From contig NZ_CABVLY010000005.1 of NCBI RefSeq assembly GCF_902498995.1, positions 124,001-188,000 on the forward strand: a DNA stretch of 64,000 nt. Direction: 5' to 3'. Positions 54,130 through 63,326 of this stretch are shown piece by piece. Within the stretch, counting starts at the first letter, position 1; each line of letters opens with the position of its first letter. The position numbers and the translations under genes are program-made. The DNA is from Burkholderia anthina (GTDB lineage: Bacteria > Pseudomonadota > Gammaproteobacteria > Burkholderiales > Burkholderiaceae). The notes beneath the pieces were generated by a model. That model did no database searches. It saw only the letters and a program-made list of their open reading frames with translations, and was not told the origin of the DNA.

Positions 54130-55077
54130 TCACTCGCCCTGAACCTTGCGGGCCCGCGGTACACCGCCGACTGCCACCACCGGGTGCCGCAGCTCGCCGA
54201 TTTTCTCCAGACGGGCTTCGATGATGTCGCCAGGCCAGACCCATTCCTGCGGATTGCGGCCTGCACCCACGCCTTCCGGCGTGCCGGTCGCGATGATGTC
54301 GCCCGGTTCCAGCGTAATGCCTGCGCTGATGTCCGCGATCAACGCAGGCACCTTGAACAGCATGTGGCGGGTATTCGAGCTCTGTTTGGTCACCCCGTTG
54401 ACCGTCAGGCCGAGATCGAGCACGTGCGGATCCGGAATTTCGTCCGCCGTGACGATGACCGGCCCGAAAGGCGCGTAGGTGTCCTGCCCCTTCGAGTAGA
54501 TCCACTGCCCCGCACGACGGCAATCGCGCGCGCTCATGTCGATCAGCAGGCTGTAGCCGAACACGTAGTCCAACGCGTCACGTTCATCGACACGCTTTGC
54601 GCGAGTACCGATAATCACCGCGAGTTCGACTTCCCAGTCGAGTTGCTTCGTAATGGCCTCGTTATGCTCGATCGCATCGTCCGGCCCGATCACCGTGGTC
54701 GGCGGCTTGCTGAAGATGACCGGTTGCTTCGGCAATTCCTTGGAGGTGTCCAGCGTGCGGCTCGATTCCGCGACATGCTCGACGTAGTTCAGACCGATGC
54801 CGAAGATGTTTTTCCGCGGGCGCGGAATCGGCGCGAGCAGCTTGACGTTCGCGAGCGGCGCGGCACTGCCGAGCGGCCAATTGCCTTCGAATTCGTCAAG
54901 CAGCGAAGTCGTCAACGTCACGGCATGCGGCCCGAGGTCGATGAAATCGAGCATGTTGTCCGGCAGCGCATGGCCGACATGTGCGCCAAAATGCGCCAGA
55001 TCAATCACGGTATCGCCGACGATGGCCCCGAGACGGGATGCCGCATTCACGTTTGCACGATAGGTAACGAGTTTCAT
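54130..55077 (-). CDS. Fumarylacetoacetase-family hydrolase (likely maleyl/fumarylpyruvate hydrolase)
   Basis: 315 residues. A short N-terminal domain is followed by the FAH catalytic fold: IFGIGLNYVEHVAES, the metal-binding acids in LDWEVELAVIIGTRAKRV, SARDCRRAGQWIYSKGQDTYAPFGP, and ISAGITLEPGDIIATGTPEGVG. The family splits 1,3-diketo acids. Next to gentisate dioxygenase it should cleave maleylpyruvate directly to maleate and pyruvate. No glutathione-dependent maleylpyruvate isomerase is present, and a maleate isomerase lies two genes downstream, which supports that reading. Confidence 0.92.
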   Translation of the reverse strand: MKLVTYRANVNAASRLGAIVGDTVIDLAHFGAHVGHALPDNMLDFIDLGPHAVTLTTSLLDEFEGNWPLGSAAPLANVKLLAPIPRPRKNIFGIGLNYVEHVAESSRTLDTSKELPKQPVIFSKPPTTVIGPDDAIEHNEAITKQLDWEVELAVIIGTRAKRVDERDALDYVFGYSLLIDMSARDCRRAGQWIYSKGQDTYAPFGPVIVTADEIPDPHVLDLGLTVNGVTKQSSNTRHMLFKVPALIADISAGITLEPGDIIATGTPEGVGAGRNPQEWVWPGDIIEARLEKIGELRHPVVAVGGVPRARKVQGE

Positions 55078-55132
55078 AATCCAGATTCCAGAAAGATGTA
55101 AGGTCGTTGCGAGTTGCCGCAGTGATATCCGC

Positions 55133-56257
55133 TCAGTTCACCGGTTGGTGACCGCCGTTCTCGGCCAGCGCCTCCTCTCGATACAGTCCGAGTTTCTCCA
55201 TCACCGGCAGATCGCTGAAGCAGAACAGACACGTGTCTTCGGTCGTGCTGGTATTGACGTGCTCGTGCCACGACCACGACGGCACGCAGAAAATATCGCG
55301 CTCGTTCCAGTCGAACCGGTGTCCATTGATGATCGAGTACCCCTGGCCCTTGGCAACCTGATAGAGAAAGCTGCCGGTGTGTCGATGTGCTTTACCGACG
55401 AATCCCGGACGCAATAGCTGCATGCTCGCGCCGATCGTCGACATGACATGACCGCCAGTCACCGGATTGGTGTAGTGCATCAGCAGCCCGTCGAACGGAC
55501 TCCCGTCGCTGACCTTCGCATAGCGCTGCAATGCCTCGTAGGTCGGCTCCCACTGATACTTGAAAAGCGGCGAGTAGGGTTTGCGCCAGCCAGCGTCCTG
55601 GGGACGCAAGCCGGGTGCGCCCCACAGGGCAACGGAGTCGTCTACGGGATAGGTAATCGCCTGGTGGAGGTCCGGATGGACGGCATAAAAGCCCGCTTCG
55701 AGTGCATTGACGAGCGGAATATCGAGACCGTCCTGCCAGATGCAAGGCAGCCCGTCCGACTCCACGCCGTGCTCGTGCCACGTGCCGTTCGGTGTCAGCA
55801 CGAAATCGTTGGCTCCGAGGGTCATCTTGTGGCCGTCGACGATCGTGTAAGCGCCGGCGCCTTCCATGATGAAACGAAGCGCGGACGAAGAATGGGCGTG
55901 CGCGGACGCGATCTCGCCCGGATGCATCACCTGCAGCCCCGAATACAGCCAGCCCACGGCCGCCGAGACATCCTGGCGTCCCGGGTTATCGAGGTAAATG
56001 ACACGTCGCCCCGCCTTTTCCGGCGTCACGAGTTCCACCGAGCGAAGCACATGTTCCCGCAAGTCGCGGTAGCGCCAGAGCACCGGCAGCGACTCCGACT
56101 TCGGCTGCCACGGCTCGATCTTGTTGGCCACGGTCCACAACGCGCCCGTTTTCATGCTGGCCAGTTGCTGGTAGTAGGCGACAAGCTCCGGCGTGTCCTC
56201 GACGTCGGCGCGTCCGGCGGTATGTTCGCGATGCTGGTCATATACGGTCTTTGTCAC
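55133..56257 (-). CDS. Gentisate 1,2-dioxygenase (or close ring-cleaving cupin)
   Basis: A 374-residue bicupin. The Fe(II) ligands in the first cupin are His120 and His122 (ASAHAHSSSALRFIMEG) and His161 (TWHEHGVES). The second cupin has AHRHTGSFLYQVAKGQGYSIING. The length and the HxHSSSALRFI signature fit gentisate dioxygenases; related cupins open 5-hydroxyanthranilate or salicylate. The start codon is GTG 56257 with AAGGAG 8 nt upstream. It lies between the hydroxylase and the FAH hydrolase, as the pathway would require. Confidence 0.92.
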   Translation of the reverse strand: MTKTVYDQHREHTAGRADVEDTPELVAYYQQLASMKTGALWTVANKIEPWQPKSESLPVLWRYRDLREHVLRSVELVTPEKAGRRVIYLDNPGRQDVSAAVGWLYSGLQVMHPGEIASAHAHSSSALRFIMEGAGAYTIVDGHKMTLGANDFVLTPNGTWHEHGVESDGLPCIWQDGLDIPLVNALEAGFYAVHPDLHQAITYPVDDSVALWGAPGLRPQDAGWRKPYSPLFKYQWEPTYEALQRYAKVSDGSPFDGLLMHYTNPVTGGHVMSTIGASMQLLRPGFVGKAHRHTGSFLYQVAKGQGYSIINGHRFDWNERDIFCVPSWSWHEHVNTSTTEDTCLFCFSDLPVMEKLGLYREEALAENGGHQPVN

Positions 56258-56296
56258 GACATGATCTCCTTGTCTCGATCGGATGGGCGTCCGATA

Positions 56297-58624
56297 TCAG
56301 GTCCGGTTGCGCGCATGACTGCGCTCGAGCTGGTCCTTGCCTGTCAGATAGGCGGCCGGCCAGTCAACGTTGCTCCATCCTTGCTTCGCACATTCATGCA
56401 GCAGCCAGGCCGGGTTCGCCAGGTAGGCGCGCGACAGCGCACAGAGATCCGCGCGCCCGGACGCGACGATTCCGTTGATCTGGTCCGCCTCGGTGATCGC
56501 ACCCACCGCGATCGTCGGCACACCGGCTTCGTTGCGGATACGATCGGCCATCGGTGTCTGATACATCCGCCCATACACCGGCTTCTGATCCGGCGTGACT
56601 TCACCCGACGACACATCGATCAGATCCGCACCGCCAAGATGCAGGCGCTTCGCGATTTCCACGGCCTCGTCGACCGTCGTTCCGCCTTCCGCCCAATCGG
56701 TGCTAGAAATGCGCACGGAAATCGGCAGATCCGCCGGCCATGCGTCGCGCACCGCAGCCAGGACTTCCAGCGGAAAGCGCAGGCGATTGTCGAGTGAGCC
56801 GCCATATTCGTCGTCGCGGCGATTCGTCAGCGGCGAGATGAAGCTGGACAGCAAACAGCCATGAGCCGCCTGGATCTCGATCCAGTCAAAGCCGGCCACC
56901 GCGGCGCGGCGCGCCGCATCCGCGAACTGATCCCGAATTCGAATCAGATCGTCGCGGCTGGCCTCACTCGGAACGTGCGATATGCCAGGCAAGTAAGGAA
57001 GCGCGCTTGCGGAAACGAGCGGCCAGTTGCCTGCGACGAGCGGACGGTCCGGCTCTTCCCAACCCAGTTGAGTCGAGCCTCGCCGGCCCGCGTGATTCAA
57101 CTGGACACCGATTCGCGCATCGCTGTGCGCATGCACGAATTCGGTAATGCGCTTCCATGCCTGAACCTGCCCGTCATTCCACAAGCCCGGGCATCCCGGC
57201 GTCATGCGCCCGTCCGCCGACACCGCGGTGGCCTCCGTGAACAGCAGCCCCGCGCCGCCGAGTGCGCGGCTGCCGAGGTGAACCATGTGAAACGCGTCGG
57301 GGATGCCATCGCGGCTCATATACAGCAGCGTCGGCGACACGACGACACGATTCTTCAGCGTCACCCCGCGCACGGCATACGGCGCAAGCAACGGCGGGCG
57401 CGGCAGGTTGCCTGGCGCGGTCGGTGCACCCGCGCGCGCCGCGAGCCAGTTCTCGTATTGGGCAAGCCACTCCGGATCGCGCAACCGCAGGTTTTCGTGA
57501 GAAATGCGCTGCGAACGGGTAAGCAGCGAATAGGCGAACTGCTCGGGCTCGAGCGCCGCGTAGCGCGCCACGTTCTCGAACCATTCCGTCGAATTGCGCG
57601 CTGCGTTCTGGATCTTCAGCACTTCGACGCCGCGCACATCCTCATAGTGCGCCAGCCCCTCGCGAAGATCGCCATACCTGCCCTTCAGCGTGTTGCACAA
57701 TTCGATGGCGTCTTCGAGCGCGAGTTTCGTGCCGGAGCCAATCGAAAAGTGCGCGGTATGCGCGGCATCGCCCATCAGCACGACCGGGACGTCACGCCCT
57801 GCTTCGCCGTCCGGTTTGCTCCACTGAACCCACTTTTCGCAGATCACACGCGGGAATCGAATCCAGATCGCCGAGCCGCGCAGGTGCGACGCATTCGAAA
57901 TCAACCGCTCTCCCTGCAGCCACGGTGCAAAAATCCGTTCGCAGAACGCAATCCCCTCTACCTGGGACATCTCGTCGATGCCGGCCGCGTGCCATGCCTC
58001 GTCGGTCGTCTCGACGATGAACGTCGAGCGGCCTTCCTCGAAACGGTATGCATGTGCCTGAAACCATCCGTATTCGGTCTGAACGAAGATGAACGTGAAC
58101 GCGTCGAAGATCTTGCTCGTTCCGAGCCAGACGAAGCGGCAGCGACGTTGGTCGATGTCGGGCCGATACGTGTCCGCATAGCGTGTTCGGATCGGGCTGT
58201 TGATCCCGTCCGACGCAATCACGAGATCCGCGCCGTACTCCTTCGCGACGGCTTGATCATCCTTGATCTCGGTTTCGAAGACCAGCCGTACGCCCACCTC
58301 CTCGCACCGGGCTTGCAGGATGTTGAGGAGCTTCTTGCGGCCGATCCCGATGAAGCCGTGCCCGCCGCTACGGACCACCTGGTCCTTGACGTGGATATCG
58401 ATGTCGTCCCAGCGACTGAACTCGTCGGCGATTTTCTGCGCGGATACCGGATCGGCTTCGCGAAGATTGTCCAGCGTCGCATCCGAGAAAACGACACCCC
58501 ATCCGAACGTGTCGTACGGACGGTTCCGTTCGATCACGACGACTTCGTTGTCCGGATCCTGCAATTTCATAAGCAGACCAAAATACAATCCAGCGGGTCC
58601 CCCGCCGATACAGACGATTTTCAC
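56297..58624 (-). CDS. Salicylyl-CoA 5-hydroxylase / 2-aminobenzoyl-CoA monooxygenase-reductase-type fusion
   Basis: A 775-residue fusion. Residues 1 to about 390 are a PHBH-type FAD monooxygenase: [17 protein letters not shown] at the N-terminus, then [16 protein letters not shown] and [29 protein letters not shown]. Residues from about 410 on are an Old-Yellow-Enzyme-type FMN barrel: [59 protein letters not shown]. This build is known from salicylyl-CoA 5-hydroxylase (SdgC) and 2-aminobenzoyl-CoA monooxygenase/reductase, so the substrate is an ortho-substituted benzoyl-CoA. The start codon is GTG 58624, with AAAGGAG ideally placed. Confidence 0.92.
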   Translation of the reverse strand: MKIVCIGGGPAGLYFGLLMKLQDPDNEVVVIERNRPYDTFGWGVVFSDATLDNLREADPVSAQKIADEFSRWDDIDIHVKDQVVRSGGHGFIGIGRKKLLNILQARCEEVGVRLVFETEIKDDQAVAKEYGADLVIASDGINSPIRTRYADTYRPDIDQRRCRFVWLGTSKIFDAFTFIFVQTEYGWFQAHAYRFEEGRSTFIVETTDEAWHAAGIDEMSQVEGIAFCERIFAPWLQGERLISNASHLRGSAIWIRFPRVICEKWVQWSKPDGEAGRDVPVVLMGDAAHTAHFSIGSGTKLALEDAIELCNTLKGRYGDLREGLAHYEDVRGVEVLKIQNAARNSTEWFENVARYAALEPEQFAYSLLTRSQRISHENLRLRDPEWLAQYENWLAARAGAPTAPGNLPRPPLLAPYAVRGVTLKNRVVVSPTLLYMSRDGIPDAFHMVHLGSRALGGAGLLFTEATAVSADGRMTPGCPGLWNDGQVQAWKRITEFVHAHSDARIGVQLNHAGRRGSTQLGWEEPDRPLVAGNWPLVSASALPYLPGISHVPSEASRDDLIRIRDQFADAARRAAVAGFDWIEIQAAHGCLLSSFISPLTNRRDDEYGGSLDNRLRFPLEVLAAVRDAWPADLPISVRISSTDWAEGGTTVDEAVEIAKRLHLGGADLIDVSSGEVTPDQKPVYGRMYQTPMADRIRNEAGVPTIAVGAITEADQINGIVASGRADLCALSRAYLANPAWLLHECAKQGWSNVDWPAAYLTGKDQLERSHARNRT

Positions 58625-58635
58625 AATTGTCTCCT

Positions 58636-59061
58636 TTACTCGTTGACGGGCTCCGAGCTCAGTGCCCGACGCAGCATGTCTGGAATGTCGATCGCCTGAT
58701 GCGTGTCGAGCGAGGTCGAAACCAGCACCTGCGTCACGCTCATTCGAATTTCGCCTTCGCTGCCGATACAAGCGAGCGACAACGTCAGCGACTTTCCGCC
58801 AAGCCGCAGCACTTCGAGGCTTAGCTCGACATCGTCTCCCATGCGGCTGATCGCGCGAAAATCTGCTTCGAGACGAACGGTGGGCAAACCGAAACGCTGC
58901 TTGCCGATATATCCCGCGAACCCCTCCGGCAGCAGACCATCGATCCACGCCTCAAGCAAGTTGTTGAACATCACGAAATACTGCGGATAGAACACGATGC
59001 CGGCCGGATCGCATTCGGCAAAGCGGATTCGATGCTTTTGTGTCAGCTTGCGCGGATTCAT
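58636..59061 (-). CDS. 4HBT-family acyl-CoA thioesterase
   Basis: A 141-residue hotdog enzyme. [27 protein letters not shown] carries the catalytic Asp18 of 4-hydroxybenzoyl-CoA thioesterases. It should release the free acid (gentisate, or its amino analogue) from the hydroxylated aryl-CoA made by the neighbouring hydroxylase. GGAGG lies 8 nt before ATG 59061, which overlaps the stop of the oxidoreductase subunit gene by 4 nt. Confidence 0.92.
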   Translation of the reverse strand: MNPRKLTQKHRIRFAECDPAGIVFYPQYFVMFNNLLEAWIDGLLPEGFAGYIGKQRFGLPTVRLEADFRAISRMGDDVELSLEVLRLGGKSLTLSLACIGSEGEIRMSVTQVLVSTSLDTHQAIDIPDMLRRALSSEPVNE

Positions 59062-60572
59062 CGTGTCTGTCCTCCGGTAGAAAGTGCGTGACGCTCGATG
59101 CACGCGCGCAGCGCGTTGCCGTGTTCGTCTGCCAGTGCCGCGTCGCGGAGTTCGCGCAACGTGGCCGGCTTCATCGAAGCCGAATGACGATCGACGACCG
59201 CCATCAAGGTCTCGTAGTTGCGCAGCCCCCTTGCATGCGTATCGCCATACCCCTTCACCAACCGCTGGCACTGCGCCGTTTCGAGCGCGAGCGCCGGGTC
59301 AGTTGCCGCCAACGCGCGAACGCGCGCGAGCCACGTCTCGATACGCTGGTTCTCGAGTGCGAAGCGCAGCGTGACGCGACGCCAGCGACGCCAGCGCGCC
59401 AGCAGATACAACATCAGGAACCCGCCGAGCGAACTCGTGCTGACCACACGCCCTTCCCGGGCGAACCGCCCGACGAAACGGTGCATCGCGTGCGGGCGCA
59501 ACAACCATCGACCCAGCGCGGCCGGCAGTGTCTCGGCGATTTCCTCGACGCGCGGGTGCATGAACTCGTTGATTTGCAGAATCTGATCCGTCTTCGCCCG
59601 CACTTCGCCGCGTACACGCTCGAAACGACTGGCACGCGTCTTCAGGTCGGCCACGCGAATCGTGTCCTCGTATGACATCCAGAGCGCCAGATGCCGCGCC
59701 GCTTCTCCCAACAGCTTGGTATCGCTTCCGCCAGACGTTGCGCGCAGCGTATCGAGACGATCCAGGTACAACCCGGCGTACGCGACATCCTGATAGTCGA
59801 TCAGGCGGCGAACGCCTTCGATCGCGAGCGTCGATGCATCGCAGGGGTAACGGCGCGCCCGTTCGACCAGCGCCGCAACCGCCTGGTGACGGGGAGTTGC
59901 GAGTTCGGCTGCCGCCGGGGAGACGGCCGGCGGTGCCTCCGCGTGGTCCTGCCGAGCCCGCTTGAAACCGGCATCGAATGCCTTGAGGCTGGGCTTGACG
60001 CCCACCCCGCCACGCTCAATGGTCGCCTCGAACTGTTCGCGCGAAAACGGCAGCACGTCGGCAGCACACAGCGCACCGAACAGCACGGCGCTAATGACGC
60101 TGCCGGTTCGCTCGGCCACGTCGGCCATGTTGAAATGCACGAATCGCTTCGCCGCGCGCCGGGATTGACGCACGAGAGTATCGCTGTCGACGCGACCGTC
60201 TCCCATCGCAGCCTTCTCCCCGATCGAGTAGACGCGATGGCTCGATGCGACGAGCGTCGTCCGGTCCGCCGTCACGATGCCGCGCTGCACCGCACGCCCC
60301 GCTTCCATCAGTTCCGAGGCCAGCACGATGTCGACGTCGCCCGGCATCGGCATCAGCGCAAGGACCGGCGTACGCGGCACCGCAGCGTCTGCACCCGGAA
60401 ACATCTCGACGTAGTAGATCGTCGCGCCGGTGCGCTGCGCCACGCCGGGCACCGACGTTGTCTGGGCGAAATAGCCATTTGCCTCTCCCAGATCGACGAT
60501 CCAGTCGGCAAGCACGCCGCCGCCCTCACCGCCCATGGCGAGAATGGCGATCTTGATCGGCTCAGCATTCAT
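59058..60572 (-). CDS. iorB: 2-oxoacid:ferredoxin oxidoreductase, IorB-type subunit with C-terminal extension
   Basis: 504 residues. The N-terminal ~200 are the gamma-type domain of indolepyruvate:ferredoxin oxidoreductase: AILAMGGEGGGVLADWIVDLGEANGYFAQTTSVPGVAQRTGATIYYVEM. The remaining ~300 residues are the helical extension (DUF6537-like) found in proteobacterial IorB proteins, e.g. WMSYEDTIRVADLKTRASRFERVR. It pairs with the IorA subunit encoded directly upstream. Known members oxidise aryl 2-oxoacids to acyl-CoA. The stop overlaps the thioesterase start. Confidence 0.9.
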   Translation of the reverse strand: MNAEPIKIAILAMGGEGGGVLADWIVDLGEANGYFAQTTSVPGVAQRTGATIYYVEMFPGADAAVPRTPVLALMPMPGDVDIVLASELMEAGRAVQRGIVTADRTTLVASSHRVYSIGEKAAMGDGRVDSDTLVRQSRRAAKRFVHFNMADVAERTGSVISAVLFGALCAADVLPFSREQFEATIERGGVGVKPSLKAFDAGFKRARQDHAEAPPAVSPAAAELATPRHQAVAALVERARRYPCDASTLAIEGVRRLIDYQDVAYAGLYLDRLDTLRATSGGSDTKLLGEAARHLALWMSYEDTIRVADLKTRASRFERVRGEVRAKTDQILQINEFMHPRVEEIAETLPAALGRWLLRPHAMHRFVGRFAREGRVVSTSSLGGFLMLYLLARWRRWRRVTLRFALENQRIETWLARVRALAATDPALALETAQCQRLVKGYGDTHARGLRNYETLMAVVDRHSASMKPATLRELRDAALADEHGNALRACIERHALSTGGQTR

Positions 60573-60665
60573 TCCTGATTTCCTCTTGAAGCAACGACGG
60601 GTGCCGGCACCCGCCTGACTCGTGTGTAGCCCGCCTTGCAGGGCCATTGCACTGACGGCGACGGG

Positions 60666-62888
60666 TCAGAACGCATATCGGGCACGACGCCGCGCGTCGC
60701 CGTTCTGCAGCCAGCCGATCACCGCGCCGCGCACCCGTTGACGCAAGCGATCCATACGGGTCGGATTACTGACGATCTCCGCTCGGTAGAACGACGGGCA
60801 AAGCACTGCCGCATGCGAAACCTCGCCGCACAGACCGCATCCGACGCAGCTGTCCATCACGGTCGCGACAGGATCGCGTCGCAACGGGTCCGGATTCTCG
60901 CGGATCGACAGCGACGGGCAGCCCGACAGGCGAATACACGAATGGTCGCCGGTGCAGGTATCAGGATCGACACCAAACCGCTCCCGCACCACGCGCTCGC
61001 CGGCCGCGATGGCCTTGCGCACTTTCGGCTTCTCGCGGCGCTGCTTGTTGAGCATGCATTCGCTTTGCGCGATCAGCACCTTCGGCCCCTTGACCGTTGT
61101 GGTGAGCGCCTCCCGCAACGTCGCGGTCATCGCTTTCAGGTCATAAGTGCGCTTGATGGTGCGAACCCACTCGACCCCGACGCCTTTGACGGCCTTCTCG
61201 ATCGCATGCCCGGTGCTTCGGGTCGGATTGAGCGCGGCTGACGACAGGATGTCCTGTCCGCCGGTCGCGGACGTGTAGCTGTTGTCGATGATGACGGTCA
61301 GGTTGTCGCTGCGGTTGAAAACCGAATTCGCGACGCCGCTGGTGAGGCCGTTGTGCCAGAAGCCGCCATCGCCCATCACCGAAATCGCGCGCTTGCCGGA
61401 CGGCGCGTTCAGCGCGGCGGCGCCCGCACCGCCCAGGCCATATCCCATCGTCGTATTGCCGAGGTTGAACGGTGGCAAGATCGAAAAGAGATGGCATCCG
61501 ATATCGGCGCTGACGTGGTGCGGGCCCAATTCGCGTTCGACGAGCTTCATCGCGGTAAAGATCGGCCGCTCGGGACAACCGGTACAAAACCCCGGGGGAC
61601 GAGCGTGAACCTCGCGATCCAGCGCACCCGGCTCGTCGACGTCGCTTCCGTCGGCCGTGTCCGCAAGCGCAACCGCCTTCGCATCGGACGGTGAATCCAC
61701 CGGCGCCGGCACAAGCGGGATGACACGCCGCACCGGTACCTGAACCGGCTTCGGCTCGACGACCCCGTATCGCTCGAGGAACGCACGCACACCCGCGAGC
61801 ACCGTCGCCGTGTTGTATTCGCCGGCCATCGGCAGCAGGTCCTTGCCGTGCAGCGCGGTATCGACGCCAAGTTGACGCAGGATGTTCGCCACGTTCTGCT
61901 CGACGAAGTTCGGCTGCCCTTCCTCAAGCACCAGAATGGCGCGCTTGCCTTGGCAGAACCGCTCGAATTCCGCGTCGACGAGCGGATAAGCGACGTTCAT
62001 CACGTACAGCGGGATCTTCGATTCGCCATAGACGTCGGCCAGGCCGAGCTTCTCGAGCGCACGGATCAGCGTGTTGTAGTTGCCGCCTTGCAGCGCGATC
62101 CCGACGTCGGCCGCGCCATCAGCGAAAAATTCGTTGAGCTGACGCTCCTGGATGAAACGGATCGCGGCGGGCCAGCGTGCCTCCACTTTTTCCTTTTCGT
62201 GCAAAAAGCTGGCCGGCGGCAGGACGATACGGCTGAGATCGCGTGTGGGATTGTCGAGTGCATCCTTGACCGTAAATGCGGGGCGGCGATTTTCCGATGT
62301 GACGAACTGACCATGCACGTGACACGAGCGGATCCGCATCTGCAACATGACCGGCGTGCTGCTCGCTTCCGACAGATCGAATCCGTCCTTGACCGCCTGC
62401 ACGATGCACGGCAGGTTCGGGCGCGGATCGAGCAACCACATTTGCGACTTCATCGCAAATGCATGGCTGCGCTCCTGCATGATCGACGAACCTTCGCCAT
62501 AGTCTTCGCCGACGATGATGAGCGCACCGCCCAGCACGCCGCCGGACGCCAGGTTGGCGAGCGCATCCGACGCGACGTTGGTACCGACCGTCGCCTTGAA
62601 CGTAACGGCGCCGCGCAGCGGGTAGTTGACGGACGCAGCCAGCGTCGCGGCGGCCGTGGCTTCGCTCGCGCTGTTCTCGAAGCGGATCCCGTACTCACCG
62701 AGAATATCCTGCGCATCGGCAAGGACGTCCATCAGATGCGAGATCGGCGCTCCCTGGTAGCCCGCCACGTACCCGACACCCGATTCCAGCAGCGCCTTGG
62801 TCACGGCGAGAATCCCCTCGCCGCTGAACAGCTCGCCCGCACCCAGACGCAACTTCTTCACCTCTTGCACAAACGATCGCTCGGCCAT
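60666..62888 (-). CDS. iorA: 2-oxoacid:ferredoxin oxidoreductase, IorA-type subunit
   Basis: A 740-residue subunit of the indolepyruvate:ferredoxin oxidoreductase class. An N-terminal pyrimidine-binding half (GYQGAPISHLMDVL, ENSASEATAAATLAAS) is followed by the central GFCTGCPERPIF and the ThDP motif GDGGFWHNGLTSGVANSVFN..VIIDN. The C-terminus has ferredoxin-like Cys clusters (CTGDHSCIRLSGC, CVGCGLCGEVSHAAVLC) for 4Fe-4S centres. It oxidatively decarboxylates an aryl 2-oxoacid to its acyl-CoA. First gene of the operon; ATG 62888 has AGGAAGG before it, and the earlier TTG is rejected. Confidence 0.93.
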   Translation of the reverse strand: MAERSFVQEVKKLRLGAGELFSGEGILAVTKALLESGVGYVAGYQGAPISHLMDVLADAQDILGEYGIRFENSASEATAAATLAASVNYPLRGAVTFKATVGTNVASDALANLASGGVLGGALIIVGEDYGEGSSIMQERSHAFAMKSQMWLLDPRPNLPCIVQAVKDGFDLSEASSTPVMLQMRIRSCHVHGQFVTSENRRPAFTVKDALDNPTRDLSRIVLPPASFLHEKEKVEARWPAAIRFIQERQLNEFFADGAADVGIALQGGNYNTLIRALEKLGLADVYGESKIPLYVMNVAYPLVDAEFERFCQGKRAILVLEEGQPNFVEQNVANILRQLGVDTALHGKDLLPMAGEYNTATVLAGVRAFLERYGVVEPKPVQVPVRRVIPLVPAPVDSPSDAKAVALADTADGSDVDEPGALDREVHARPPGFCTGCPERPIFTAMKLVERELGPHHVSADIGCHLFSILPPFNLGNTTMGYGLGGAGAAALNAPSGKRAISVMGDGGFWHNGLTSGVANSVFNRSDNLTVIIDNSYTSATGGQDILSSAALNPTRSTGHAIEKAVKGVGVEWVRTIKRTYDLKAMTATLREALTTTVKGPKVLIAQSECMLNKQRREKPKVRKAIAAGERVVRERFGVDPDTCTGDHSCIRLSGCPSLSIRENPDPLRRDPVATVMDSCVGCGLCGEVSHAAVLCPSFYRAEIVSNPTRMDRLRQRVRGAVIGWLQNGDARRRARYAF

Positions 62889-62964
62889 TGCCTTCCTCAA
62901 TGTGGTTCGTACGGCACGCAGTGCCCATGGACCTCACTTTCGTTCGCCACACCCCCTCCGTCAA

Positions 62965-62982
62965 TACATGAATAATCATGTA
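62965..62982. promoter_or_regulatory. CATGA-N4-TCATG dyad, copy 1 (iorA promoter region)
   Basis: TACATGA-ATAA-TCATGTA, 7-bp arms with a 4-nt spacer, lies 77 bp upstream of the iorA start. The core CATGA-N4-TCATG recurs at 63213-63228 in the same intergenic region. Confidence 0.55.
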
Positions 62983-63212
62983 CTTTCACTTTCCGCAGGC
63001 CCCGGATATCCATTGCAGAAACGGGATATCCGACGCATTTCAGGGCGGGGTTTTCCTGCGTTTCGGCAGCGTATAGGTGGAAGTACTATTCTTCTGACAG
63101 CCCATTCCCGATGGCGTCACGCGATCGTGACGCGCCCGTTCCGGACTTCGATCTTCGGGTGCAACGAACGGCCGCCGCGGCGCTTGCAACATCGGGATGG
63201 GAAGCGGTTCTT

Positions 63213-63228
63213 GCATGACATTTCATGC
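63213..63228. promoter_or_regulatory. CATGA-N4-TCATG dyad, copy 2 (AraC gene promoter region)
   Basis: GCATGA-CATT-TCATGC, 6-bp arms with a 4-nt spacer, lies 99 bp upstream of the AraC-type gene. It shares the core of the dyad at 62965-62982. Confidence 0.55.
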
Positions 63229-63326
63229 GAGTCGGCAAGCATATTCCGGTCCGCCCCCGACAAGATCACGGTTCAGCGAAACGACCTGCGCTTGTCGACA
63301 TGCCGGCTCTCGAAAAGGTATCCGTT

